Origin: Methanosarcinales archaeon
Lineage (GTDB): Archaea; Halobacteriota; Syntropharchaeia; Alkanophagales; Methanospirareceae
NCBI GenBank assembly: GCA_025464645.1
Contig: JAODGF010000148.1
Span: forward strand, 352-5,426
Direction: 5' to 3'
Length of the DNA: 5,075 bases
Positions within the stretch are counted from its first letter, which is position 1; every line of letters starts with the position of its first letter. Shown one piece after another: positions 1 through 5,075 of this stretch. The translations under genes and the position numbers were made by a program. Under the pieces are notes generated by a model, which made no database searches, was not told the DNA's origin, and was given only the letters and a program-made list of their open reading frames with translations.

Positions 1-2
1 TA

Positions 3-680
3 CAGCATTCAGAACATGATTTAGCTTTCAATATCCAAGGTTTAGAGACCATAAAATATACTAATGAAAATCTTGGAGATGAATTGGAAAAGGCAATTAA
101 AAAGACTTTAGCAATTATTGAGATAACTCGCGAAAACGAACAGCTTGAGATTGAGTCTGATGTTTATACAAAGAGAATCTTTTGGATGCTTGAAAGTAAA
201 GGGTTTACCCCACAAAGTCGCGATTCCCGCGATCCTCTATTGGACACAAGCGATAATACCATTTTCATGAAATACACAGATTCTGAAAACGACCCCATTT
301 TCATTGTTATTGCAAGAAATAATGAAATGACCATGGATATAATAGGTGGAATGAAAGCAATCTCAAGCCGAATCGAAAAAATAAAATATAGGAACGAAAT
401 AGAGATTTCCAATAGATTGTTTAGATCGTCGTCGATGATGGTTAGAATTCATGATTCAAGTAGTGGAATAATTGATAATAGACAGCTTTCTGAGCTTAAT
501 TATCAGATGGAAAAGATGAAAAGAGCATCATTTTTAGTTTTAGCTGCGGAGGGATTCTCAGAGATAGACAAAATAAAAGCTGCTCATAAAAGTATTAAAT
601 TTGAATCGACGCCGAAATTGGATATATGGGATTCAGAAAAAATCAATCAGTTGATACTTGATGAAGGGTTGGAGATATAG
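3..680 (+). CDS. Uncharacterised accessory protein, C-terminal part (5' end outside window)
   Basis: I do not recognise this gene with confidence. The frame is open without a stop from base 3 and has no ATG before the TTG at 84, so although GGAGAT precedes that TTG, the gene most likely starts left of the window; 225 residues are visible. The first 40 or so, with 'LAFNIQGLETIKY' followed by a Leu/Lys helix, resemble the end of TIR-like or deoxyribosyltransferase-like nucleotide-binding domains, which often close with a hydrophobic-F-[DN]-I-x-x-[LI]-x-x-I-x-Y strand and a helix. This is from memory and is inference. The remaining ~170 residues are mixed alpha/beta. The segment 'ASFLVLAAEGFSEIDKIKAAH' and the final 'KLDIWDSEKINQLI' loosely recall the last strands of Mrr-like restriction endonuclease folds, but no D...ExK catalytic motif is evident. 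No signal peptide or membrane segment is seen. The DNA is visibly AT-rich compared with the genes to its right (18 of 60 G+C in 301-360), suggesting acquired material. Confidence 0.7.
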   Translation, partial: QHSEHDLAFNIQGLETIKYTNENLGDELEKAIKKTLAIIEITRENEQLEIESDVYTKRIFWMLESKGFTPQSRDSRDPLLDTSDNTIFMKYTDSENDPIFIVIARNNEMTMDIIGGMKAISSRIEKIKYRNEIEISNRLFRSSSMMVRIHDSSSGIIDNRQLSELNYQMEKMKRASFLVLAAEGFSEIDKIKAAHKSIKFESTPKLDIWDSEKINQLILDEGLEI

Positions 681-765
681 ATAAAAAAATTAAACCAAAC
701 CTATCAAAAAAAAATGTCACGTTGTTTTACGGGGAAAAGTCACTCTAGGAATAAAATATCCGTTT

Positions 766-774
766 AAAGGAGAT
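766..774 (+). promoter_or_regulatory. Shine-Dalgarno site of the DUF169 gene
   Basis: AAAGGAGAT is a strong match to the archaeal anti-Shine-Dalgarno complement, with 9 nt between GGAG and the ATG at 782. It fixes the start of the DUF169 gene and argues for a leadered mRNA. A TATA-like ATAAAATAT lies at 751-759, but a transcript from it would begin about at the ATG and would lack this site, so the real promoter is probably further upstream or shared. Confidence 0.75.
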
Positions 775-781
775 AGTACAG

Positions 782-1498
782 ATGAAAGATTATATCGAGC
801 AGGTTAAAACTGTTGTACAGGCATTAAGTATAGAAAAAGAGCCAGTCGGGGTAAAATACACAGACGAAGACCCGGCAGTTGAGATCGAAGCGGGAAACCA
901 TACCGTATGTGGCGCGATACTGGCGGCATCTGAAGGGAAAATCATTGTACTTACAGAGGAGAGATGTGCCTGTTCCGGAGGAAAGACCCATCTCGGTCTT
1001 ACGCAGAAGAGGGAGATACCATGGAAGATGCTTGTTGAAGGAGAGAAGCTATGGTATGACGTTAAAACCGCGATAAGGTCGAACGTAGAGGTTGAGAAGA
1101 TAGCGAGACCACCCTATGGTCTTTCAAAGAATGTTTTTCTTTATCCTGCAATGAGAGGAATATTTCAACCTGATCTCATCCTCATGCTTGTAAACGCGGA
1201 GCAGGCATCAAGGCTCATTACCTTAAATCAATTCTGGGATGGAAAAACGCCATCTATTGAGATGAGAGGCTCGCTATGCTGGAGCATGATAACGTATCCT
1301 CTTGTATCAGGGAACTTCAACCTCTCGGTTGGAGACATAAGCGCGAGGAGGATAGAACGGTGGGACCCGAATATTATGGTCGCATCAATTCCGTGGGAGC
1401 GGATAAGAGGTATTGCAGATGCGATTGAGTTCAGCACCGCCGGGAGAGCAAAGCCGTCTGAGGAATTTGAAAGGATGACTGAGAGGATGAGGTCATGA
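782..1498 (+). CDS. DUF169 family protein (COG2043)
   Basis: This 238-residue protein has the look and usual length of the DUF169 family, which is common in archaea and anaerobic bacteria and has no firmly established function. Visible marks are the N-terminal 'EPVGVKYTDEDP' (residues 20-31), a conserved cysteine at 43 in 'TVCGAI', a C-A-C-x-G-G segment at 62-67 followed by a glycine at 72, a helix-rich middle with 'YPAMRG' (121-126), the strand 'PDLILMLVNAEQASRL' (130-145), and 'RGSLCW' with Cys166. The cysteines suggest metal, cluster or cofactor binding, but that is inference. No signal peptide or transmembrane segment is evident, so it is probably cytoplasmic. The start is fixed by a strong Shine-Dalgarno site. 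It stands alone on this strand after the AT-rich gene and converges on hemA, so context gives no pathway. Base composition (29 of 60 G+C in 901-960) is close to the genes on its right. Confidence 0.85.
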   Translation: MKDYIEQVKTVVQALSIEKEPVGVKYTDEDPAVEIEAGNHTVCGAILAASEGKIIVLTEERCACSGGKTHLGLTQKREIPWKMLVEGEKLWYDVKTAIRSNVEVEKIARPPYGLSKNVFLYPAMRGIFQPDLILMLVNAEQASRLITLNQFWDGKTPSIEMRGSLCWSMITYPLVSGNFNLSVGDISARRIERWDPNIMVASIPWERIRGIADAIEFSTAGRAKPSEEFERMTERMRS

Positions 1499-1554
1499 TT
1501 CTAATGATTGCAAAGGTGGTTTTGAAATGGGCGAAGAATCGAGATTCATCTCCT

Positions 1555-2835
1555 TCAGTGCGAGTCTGAGGTCTGTGATTTCCCCAACTCCTTCTCAAAC
1601 TCATCCATTAGAAAATCAATAAAATCACCATTATTACTATTATCACTCTCACCCGAACTCCTGCCGCGCATTTCAACATATCTCCGGAGTATCCTGGTTG
1701 GTAAGTGAAGTGTTTTGGATAAGACAGCATGAGAAAAATCTTCTAAGACCTCTCTCGGGTCTCTTCCCTTTTCCATATAGCTAACCGCCCTCTTTTTCTC
1801 CTCCTCCCTTATACGCGAGCCATGTTTATAAATCATTGCGATTAGCTTTTCAACCTCTTTACGGTTTAAAAGATCTTTAAATAGTTCTATCTCTTCTTCT
1901 ATTATTAATTCAACTTTGTCGACCTCAGAAAGCCGCCTCTTCAGATTCTCCTCGCTTATCTCGTATAAACTGTCCAGATTATACAACTCTACCCCCTCTA
2001 TCTCCCCCACTCTCTCCTCCACATCCTTTGGATTCGCGATATCTATAATGAGGAGGTCGTTATTATTTTTGCGATGCGCCATTACGCGTTTCATCAAGTC
2101 ATAATCCAGGATATAATGCGGCGCAGACGTAGTGCTTATAGCGACATCACAAACAGAGAGACACCGCTCACTTTCATCCAGTTTTGCCGCCTTACCGCCA
2201 ACCTCTGCTGCAAGTCTCTTCGCTCTTTCATACGTCCGATTCGCAATAAACATGGCTTTCAATTTTTTTTCTGAAATGGCTCTTGCTACCAGCGTTCCCA
2301 TTTCTCCTGCACCAATGACAAGAATGCTTTTCCCATCCAGTCCCCAGGTTACGTATTCCGCAAGTTCAACTGCTGCGGAGCCGATAGAAACCGAGCCTTC
2401 GTTTATTCGCGTTTCATTTCTCGCTCTTTTCGCCACTTTTATCGCTCTGTCGAAAGCCATATCCAGAAGACTGTCTATCGTACGGGCTTTCTTGCTTTCC
2501 AGATAGCACTTCTTTATCTGCCCCAGAATCTGGTCTTCTCCTACGATCATCGCTTCGAGCCCACAAGCGACCCTCATGAGATGCTCTAACGCATCCTTAC
2601 CCACGAAAATACCGCTTTTTTTCAATTTCAATCTATTAACGACCTCTTCTAAGACCTCTCTTGGGCTCTCTGAGCTGATATACGCCTCCACACGGTTACA
2701 CGTTTTTATAACCACATAACCGTTCACACGCTTGTCCGCAGCGAATATTTCTGGATTCAATTGCTCTGCAACCTCTTCAAGCTCCTCCACACTACACTTT
2801 TTATGCGAAAACCATAAAGAGCCGATTTTATGCAT
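1555..2835 (-). CDS. hemA: Glutamyl-tRNA reductase
   Basis: Catalyses NADPH-dependent reduction of glutamyl-tRNA(Glu) to glutamate-1-semialdehyde, the first committed step of C5-pathway tetrapyrrole synthesis; cytoplasmic. From the chosen start the protein has 426 residues. The N-terminal catalytic domain carries 'SHKKCSVEELE' (10-20) and the T-C-N-R motif with the nucleophile Cys46, followed by His85 and 'EAMIVGEDQILGQ' (94-106). The NADPH-binding Rossmann domain has 'VIGAGEMG' (173-180) and 'ANRTYERAKRL' (198-208). The C-terminal dimerisation helices follow, with 'LHLPTRILR' (376-384). The frame is open up to an ATG at 2892, but I prefer the ATG at 2835: 'MHKIGSLWFSHKK' matches family N-termini and a perfect GGTGAT site lies 4 nt upstream. 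The start overlaps the preceding gene by 8 nt, which suggests translational coupling. After residue 390 there is a Ser/Asn-rich linker and an acidic helix that I do not recognise as a family feature. Confidence 0.95.
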   Translation of the reverse strand: MHKIGSLWFSHKKCSVEELEEVAEQLNPEIFAADKRVNGYVVIKTCNRVEAYISSESPREVLEEVVNRLKLKKSGIFVGKDALEHLMRVACGLEAMIVGEDQILGQIKKCYLESKKARTIDSLLDMAFDRAIKVAKRARNETRINEGSVSIGSAAVELAEYVTWGLDGKSILVIGAGEMGTLVARAISEKKLKAMFIANRTYERAKRLAAEVGGKAAKLDESERCLSVCDVAISTTSAPHYILDYDLMKRVMAHRKNNNDLLIIDIANPKDVEERVGEIEGVELYNLDSLYEISEENLKRRLSEVDKVELIIEEEIELFKDLLNRKEVEKLIAMIYKHGSRIREEEKKRAVSYMEKGRDPREVLEDFSHAVLSKTLHLPTRILRRYVEMRGRSSGESDNSNNGDFIDFLMDEFEKELGKSQTSDSH

Positions 2836-3478
2836 ATTTATCACCCACAATTTTGAAAATAAGTTTTTCTGCAACTTCAACCGATGCATCAAGAGCCGCC
2901 CAGCATTCTGGGTCGTTCAAAACAAGGCTCAAAATCTCTCTCCTCCTCTCCTCTTCTTTAATCTTTCCTTTTAAATCTTCCCTCAGCTTAGACTGAATCA
3001 GCAGCATCTTCTCCTCTTTATCTCCTATAAGGGACGAAATCTTCCTCTTCATATATCTTGCCATTGCAGGTCCTTTCCCACTGGTCGAGACAGAAATCAG
3101 GAAACCCCCTTTATTTACAACTGAGGACATAAACACATCCCCTACATGCCTATAATTAACAAGCGCATCAAATTTTGCCGCCTCTTTTAAAATACGCCTG
3201 TTTAGAGTCTCGTCATCAGTGCAAACGAGGACCAAAAAAGCGCCCTTTATTAGCTCTCCCAGGTTCTGTTCCCACAAGTCACATCGGAAACACTGAATTT
3301 CTCCCTCTTCTTTCAGCTCTTCTAAGCGAGGTGTGAAATCAAGGCTGTAAACTTCCACGTTCAACTTTTCACCTGCTCCGTTCGTCTCTAAAATCTGATG
3401 TATTTTCCTTTCCGCAACAGTACCGCCGCCAAACACCACTATTCTTTTACCGGAGATGTCAACATAGAGAGGAAGCAT
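2828..3478 (-). CDS. sirC: Siroheme synthase / precorrin-2 dehydrogenase (Met8/SirC/CysG N-terminal type)
   Basis: Family role: NAD-dependent oxidation of precorrin-2 to sirohydrochlorin, in some members also iron chelation to siroheme; cytoplasmic. The 216-residue protein is the single-domain type, without a CysG methyltransferase domain. It begins 'MLPLYVDISGKRIVVFGGG' as in archaeal members, with the nucleotide-binding GGGTVAERK at 17-25. 'VCTDDETLN' follows at 85-93, then 'VNYRHVGDVF' at 107-116 and 'STSGKGPAMARYMK' at 131-144, with a helical C-terminus. The frame extends 28 residues upstream to an ATG at 3562, but that stretch is Lys/Asn-rich, comes from AT-rich spacer and overlaps kae1 by 19 nt, so I reject it. 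No good Shine-Dalgarno site precedes 3478. The segment after Asn108, where the family usually has one or two aspartates (V-D-D or V-D-E), reads Y-R-H here, so activity may differ. The stop codon overlaps the hemA start by 8 nt, placing both in one transcript. Confidence 0.9.
   Translation of the reverse strand: MLPLYVDISGKRIVVFGGGTVAERKIHQILETNGAGEKLNVEVYSLDFTPRLEELKEEGEIQCFRCDLWEQNLGELIKGAFLVLVCTDDETLNRRILKEAAKFDALVNYRHVGDVFMSSVVNKGGFLISVSTSGKGPAMARYMKRKISSLIGDKEEKMLLIQSKLREDLKGKIKEEERRREILSLVLNDPECWAALDASVEVAEKLIFKIVGDKYA
2840..2846 (-). promoter_or_regulatory. Shine-Dalgarno site deciding the hemA start
   Basis: On the minus strand GGGTGAT contains GGTGAT, a perfect match to the GGAGGTGATC consensus, 4 nt before the ATG at 2835. 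It lies inside the last codons of the upstream siroheme synthase gene. It supports starting hemA at 2835 instead of at the longer in-frame ATG at 2892. Confidence 0.7.
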
Positions 3479-3515
3479 AGCTTTTTTTCTTTTTACTAAA
3501 TATTTTCTCTTTTGA

Positions 3516-3523
3516 TTTTTAAA
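3516..3523 (-). promoter_or_regulatory. Possible TATA box upstream of the siroheme synthase gene
   Basis: The 65-nt gap between kae1 and the siroheme synthase gene is almost purely A/T-rich. On the minus strand TTTAAAAA is preceded by GAAAAC, which resembles a BRE element. Its centre is about 42 nt before the ATG at 3478, which would give a leader of roughly 15 nt. In such AT-rich DNA a match of this kind can arise by chance, so an internal promoter is only a possibility; the gene may simply be read through from kae1. Confidence 0.25.
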
Positions 3524-3543
3524 GTTTTCGTTTTTTTTCTCTT

Positions 3544-4545
3544 TTATTCTACATCTCTCCACGTGACTTCAACTTCATCAGGTCTGTAATTTGGCTTGAC
3601 CGCAGATTTCTCTATCGGCGTTATGTTGCCACTATTGAACATTAGCAGTCCAAGATAAGCAATCATTGTGCCGTTATCCTTCAAATATTTGTTCTCAGGG
3701 ACGTAAAAATTTGCACCTCTGTCGTGGCACATTGTTTGTAGCATCTGCTGTAATCTCCGATTCGCTCCTACGCCCCCTGCTAACAGCATCTCATCCTTAC
3801 AGAGATGTGCCATTGCACGCTCTGTTACTTCTGTGAGCATGGCAAACGCAGTTTCCTGAAAGGAATAACAAACGTCCTCTGTTTTATGGTGGTGTAAATT
3901 TATAGCGTCCTTAGCTGAAGTGGTCAACCCGGAAAAAGACAAATCCATTCCCTTTACTACATACGGCATATAAACATATTCTGCACCTTTGGAAGCCAGT
4001 TCTTCTATCTTTGGACCTCCTGGATGACTTAGCCCTAAGTAGCGAGCTAACTTGTCCAGAGCGTTCCCTATTCCAATATCCAGCGTTTCTCCCAGGATGC
4101 GATACCTTCCGGAACGGTATGCCAATACCTGCGAGTTTGCTCCACTTACGTATAACACCACTGGGTCTTTCGTCCCGCATCGCCACCTCCCGATTTCTAT
4201 ATGCGCGATGCAATGATTAACGCCGATTAAAGGTGTTTTTAAAGATATGGAGAGCGCTCTCGCTGCCGTAGCCACTGTTCTGAGACAAGGACCCATACCC
4301 GGACCCTGCGAGAATGCAATTGCGTCTATATCTCTTAATGAAAAACCTTCTTTTTCTGCGCCTCTAAAAGCTCGTGAGACTACATTTTTTAGCTCGGATG
4401 CGTGATGCTGCGCCGCTTCTCTCGGATGGATGCCGCCATGCAAAGGCTTATATGTCGATTCTGCTTCGTATACCGCCCTCTCTTCGCTGACCAGCGCAGC
4501 GCTGAGGTTCCATGCAGTTCCTTCGAGTCCCAGGATAAGCGTCAT
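3544..4545 (-). CDS. kae1: Kae1, tRNA N6-threonylcarbamoyladenosine (t6A37) synthesis protein, stand-alone form
   Basis: Kae1 (TsaD/Qri7 family, ASKHA fold) is the catalytic subunit of the archaeal KEOPS complex and transfers threonylcarbamoyl to A37 of ANN-decoding tRNAs. The 333-residue protein begins 'MTLILGLEGTAWNLSAAL', has 'SQGPGMGPCLR' at 79-89, the metal-binding H-x3-H at His111 and His115, Tyr132 in 'LYVSGANSQ', the nucleotide-binding 'GGPKIEELA' (176-184) and 'LSFSGLTTS' (202-210), 'LAGGVGANRRL' (255-265) and Asp290 in 'LKDNGTMIAY', the expected third metal ligand. It ends 'KPNYRPDEVEVTW' plus four residues. There is no C-terminal Bud32 kinase, although many euryarchaea have the fused form. 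A longer frame starts at 4602, but family length, the AGGT site shortly before 4545 and the divergent neighbour at 4597 favour the ATG at 4545. It is the first gene of the kae1-sirC-hemA cluster. Confidence 0.95.
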   Translation of the reverse strand: MTLILGLEGTAWNLSAALVSEERAVYEAESTYKPLHGGIHPREAAQHHASELKNVVSRAFRGAEKEGFSLRDIDAIAFSQGPGMGPCLRTVATAARALSISLKTPLIGVNHCIAHIEIGRWRCGTKDPVVLYVSGANSQVLAYRSGRYRILGETLDIGIGNALDKLARYLGLSHPGGPKIEELASKGAEYVYMPYVVKGMDLSFSGLTTSAKDAINLHHHKTEDVCYSFQETAFAMLTEVTERAMAHLCKDEMLLAGGVGANRRLQQMLQTMCHDRGANFYVPENKYLKDNGTMIAYLGLLMFNSGNITPIEKSAVKPNYRPDEVEVTWRDVE

Positions 4546-4596
4546 AAGAACCTTTTTTATTACAAACCTTTCTTTCCCTAAGATAAGAAAGAGAAA
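4546..4596. promoter_or_regulatory. Divergent intergenic region between kae1 and the PIN gene
   Basis: These 51 nt separate two divergently read genes and must hold, or lie beside, both promoters. On the + strand TTTTTTATTA near 4552-4561 could serve as a TATA element for the PIN gene, giving a leader of about 14 nt before the GTG at 4597. On the - strand no single clear TATA box stands out; CTTATCTTA near the PIN end is the best candidate. Because the space is so short, TATA elements and start sites of the two genes would lie nearly on top of each other. Confidence 0.35.
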
Positions 4597-5034
4597 GTGC
4601 AAAGAAAAGAAGTAATAGTGGATACAAATGCGCTGCTCATACCAGAAGAATTTGGCATTGATATATTTGAAGAGCTGGAGAGACTTGGATATGAACGCGT
4701 AATCGTGCCGAAAGCGGTCTTGAAGGAATTGGACGGGCTCAGACGAAGACCGGATTTGAAAGGCAAAGAGAAGAGAGCAGCGAAGATTGGTTATTCTTTA
4801 GTGCTTAAGTATGTGCATACATCCAAAAAAGAGCCCCACAGGTGCAAGGTGCTGATAAACGAAGGGGAGGAAGAAGAAGAGGGAAGAGATGCTGACGAGA
4901 TAATTGCAGAATTGGCGTTGAATAAAAAAGCAGCAGTACTAACAAACGACGAGCCCTTGATGAGGAAATTATCGAAAGCGGGAATAGCAACGGTGTATTT
5001 GAGAGGGGGGAATAGGTTGGAGGAATATAAGTGA
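4597..5034 (+). CDS. PIN-domain ribonuclease-like protein (archaeal FCF1/VapC9 type, COG1412-like)
   Basis: PIN domains are Mg2+/Mn2+-dependent RNases; this subgroup includes relatives of the eukaryotic rRNA-processing protein FCF1 as well as VapC-like toxins. The 145-residue protein is essentially one PIN domain. Visible acidic residues at the expected places are Asp9 in 'VDTNALLIP', Glu44 in 'VPKAVLKELDGL', Asp98/Asp100 in 'DADEIIAELAL' and Asp118 in 'VLTNDEPLMRKL', followed by the closing strand 'ATVYLRGGNRLEEY'. So the active site looks complete. An acidic run of Glu residues (91-95) sits just before the third site. The start is GTG at 4597; a later GTG at 4618 would delete the first beta strand. 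No canonical Shine-Dalgarno site is present, only a purine-rich AAGAAAGAGAAA. No VapB-like antitoxin gene is adjacent on this strand, which favours a housekeeping RNA-processing role over a toxin, though the sequence right of the window is unseen. Confidence 0.88.
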   Translation: MQRKEVIVDTNALLIPEEFGIDIFEELERLGYERVIVPKAVLKELDGLRRRPDLKGKEKRAAKIGYSLVLKYVHTSKKEPHRCKVLINEGEEEEEGRDADEIIAELALNKKAAVLTNDEPLMRKLSKAGIATVYLRGGNRLEEYK

Positions 5035-5075
5035 ACCTAATCATATTTTTCGGGTAATTGTTCAATATCTTGCGG

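Noticed and set aside
196..232. Two small inverted repeats, GTAAA-GGG-TTTAC and TCGCG-ATTCC-CGCGA
   Set aside because: They lie inside the coding frame; the second comes from the repeated codons for S-R-D-S-R-D. Arms of 5 bp are expected by chance.
1536..1547. GAATC-GA-GATTC inverted repeat between the convergent DUF169 and hemA genes, a possible terminator
   Set aside because: The stem is at most 4-5 bp and no T-run follows on either strand.
1495..1569. 24-codon ORF starting with an ATGA overlap on the DUF169 stop codon
   Set aside because: It is very short, has a poorly spaced Shine-Dalgarno site, runs into the end of hemA on the other strand and shows no recognisable feature.
2836..2892. 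N-terminal extension of hemA to the ATG at 2892
   Set aside because: It would lie wholly within the siroheme synthase gene, does not resemble GluTR N-termini, and the ATG at 2835 has a perfect Shine-Dalgarno site.
3479..3562. 28-residue Lys-rich extension of the siroheme synthase to the ATG at 3562
   Set aside because: It is translated AT-rich spacer that overlaps kae1, and family members start at MLPL or similar.
5031..5057. GTG start with a GGAGG site overlapping the PIN stop codon, suggesting another gene
   Set aside because: The frame stops after eight codons (TAA); nothing else in the last 41 bases supports a gene.
4805..5065. Minus-strand open frame across the PIN gene, and similar long frames opposite hemA and kae1
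   Set aside because: They are antisense shadows of well-supported genes, with low-complexity translations and no family features.

Overview
The window looks like a piece of an archaeal, probably euryarchaeal, genome. Evidence for this is a stand-alone Kae1-type tRNA-modification protein ending in the typical RPDEVEVTW tail, a single-domain archaeal-style precorrin-2 dehydrogenase next to glutamyl-tRNA reductase, an archaeal FCF1/VapC9-type PIN protein and a DUF169 (COG2043) protein. The set would fit a methanogen or a methanotrophic relative (ANME type), but nothing here fixes the lineage.

Layout from left to right. (1) Positions 3-680, + strand: the 3' part of an AT-rich gene that runs off the left edge. 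It has no recognised catalytic motif and looks like accessory material. (2) 782-1498, + strand: a complete DUF169 gene with a strong Shine-Dalgarno site. (3) 1555-4545, - strand: a three-gene cluster read right to left, kae1, then a Met8/SirC-type siroheme synthase, then hemA. The last two overlap by 8 nt. hemA converges on the DUF169 gene with 56 nt between their stop codons. (4) 4597-5034, + strand: a PIN-domain protein, divergent from kae1 across 51 nt. The last 41 bases hold no gene that I can support.

How the genes fit together. HemA makes glutamate-1-semialdehyde from glutamyl-tRNA, the first committed step of C5-pathway tetrapyrrole synthesis. The Met8-like enzyme acts later, oxidising precorrin-2 to sirohydrochlorin, which in archaea feeds siroheme, alternative haem synthesis and, in methanogens and ANME archaea, coenzyme F430. 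Kae1 makes the t6A modification on ANN-decoding tRNAs, and the PIN protein resembles rRNA-processing or toxin-type ribonucleases, so the right half combines RNA maturation with tetrapyrrole synthesis. For all four of these genes the longest ORF is too long, too short or ambiguous at the start, and I chose starts from family N-termini, Shine-Dalgarno sites and spacing.

I did not find a convincing new multi-gene system. The items most worth a second look are the truncated accessory gene at the left edge and an apparent substitution of the usual catalytic aspartate region in the Met8-like enzyme. No tRNA, rRNA, CRISPR array, insertion sequence or clear terminator was seen.
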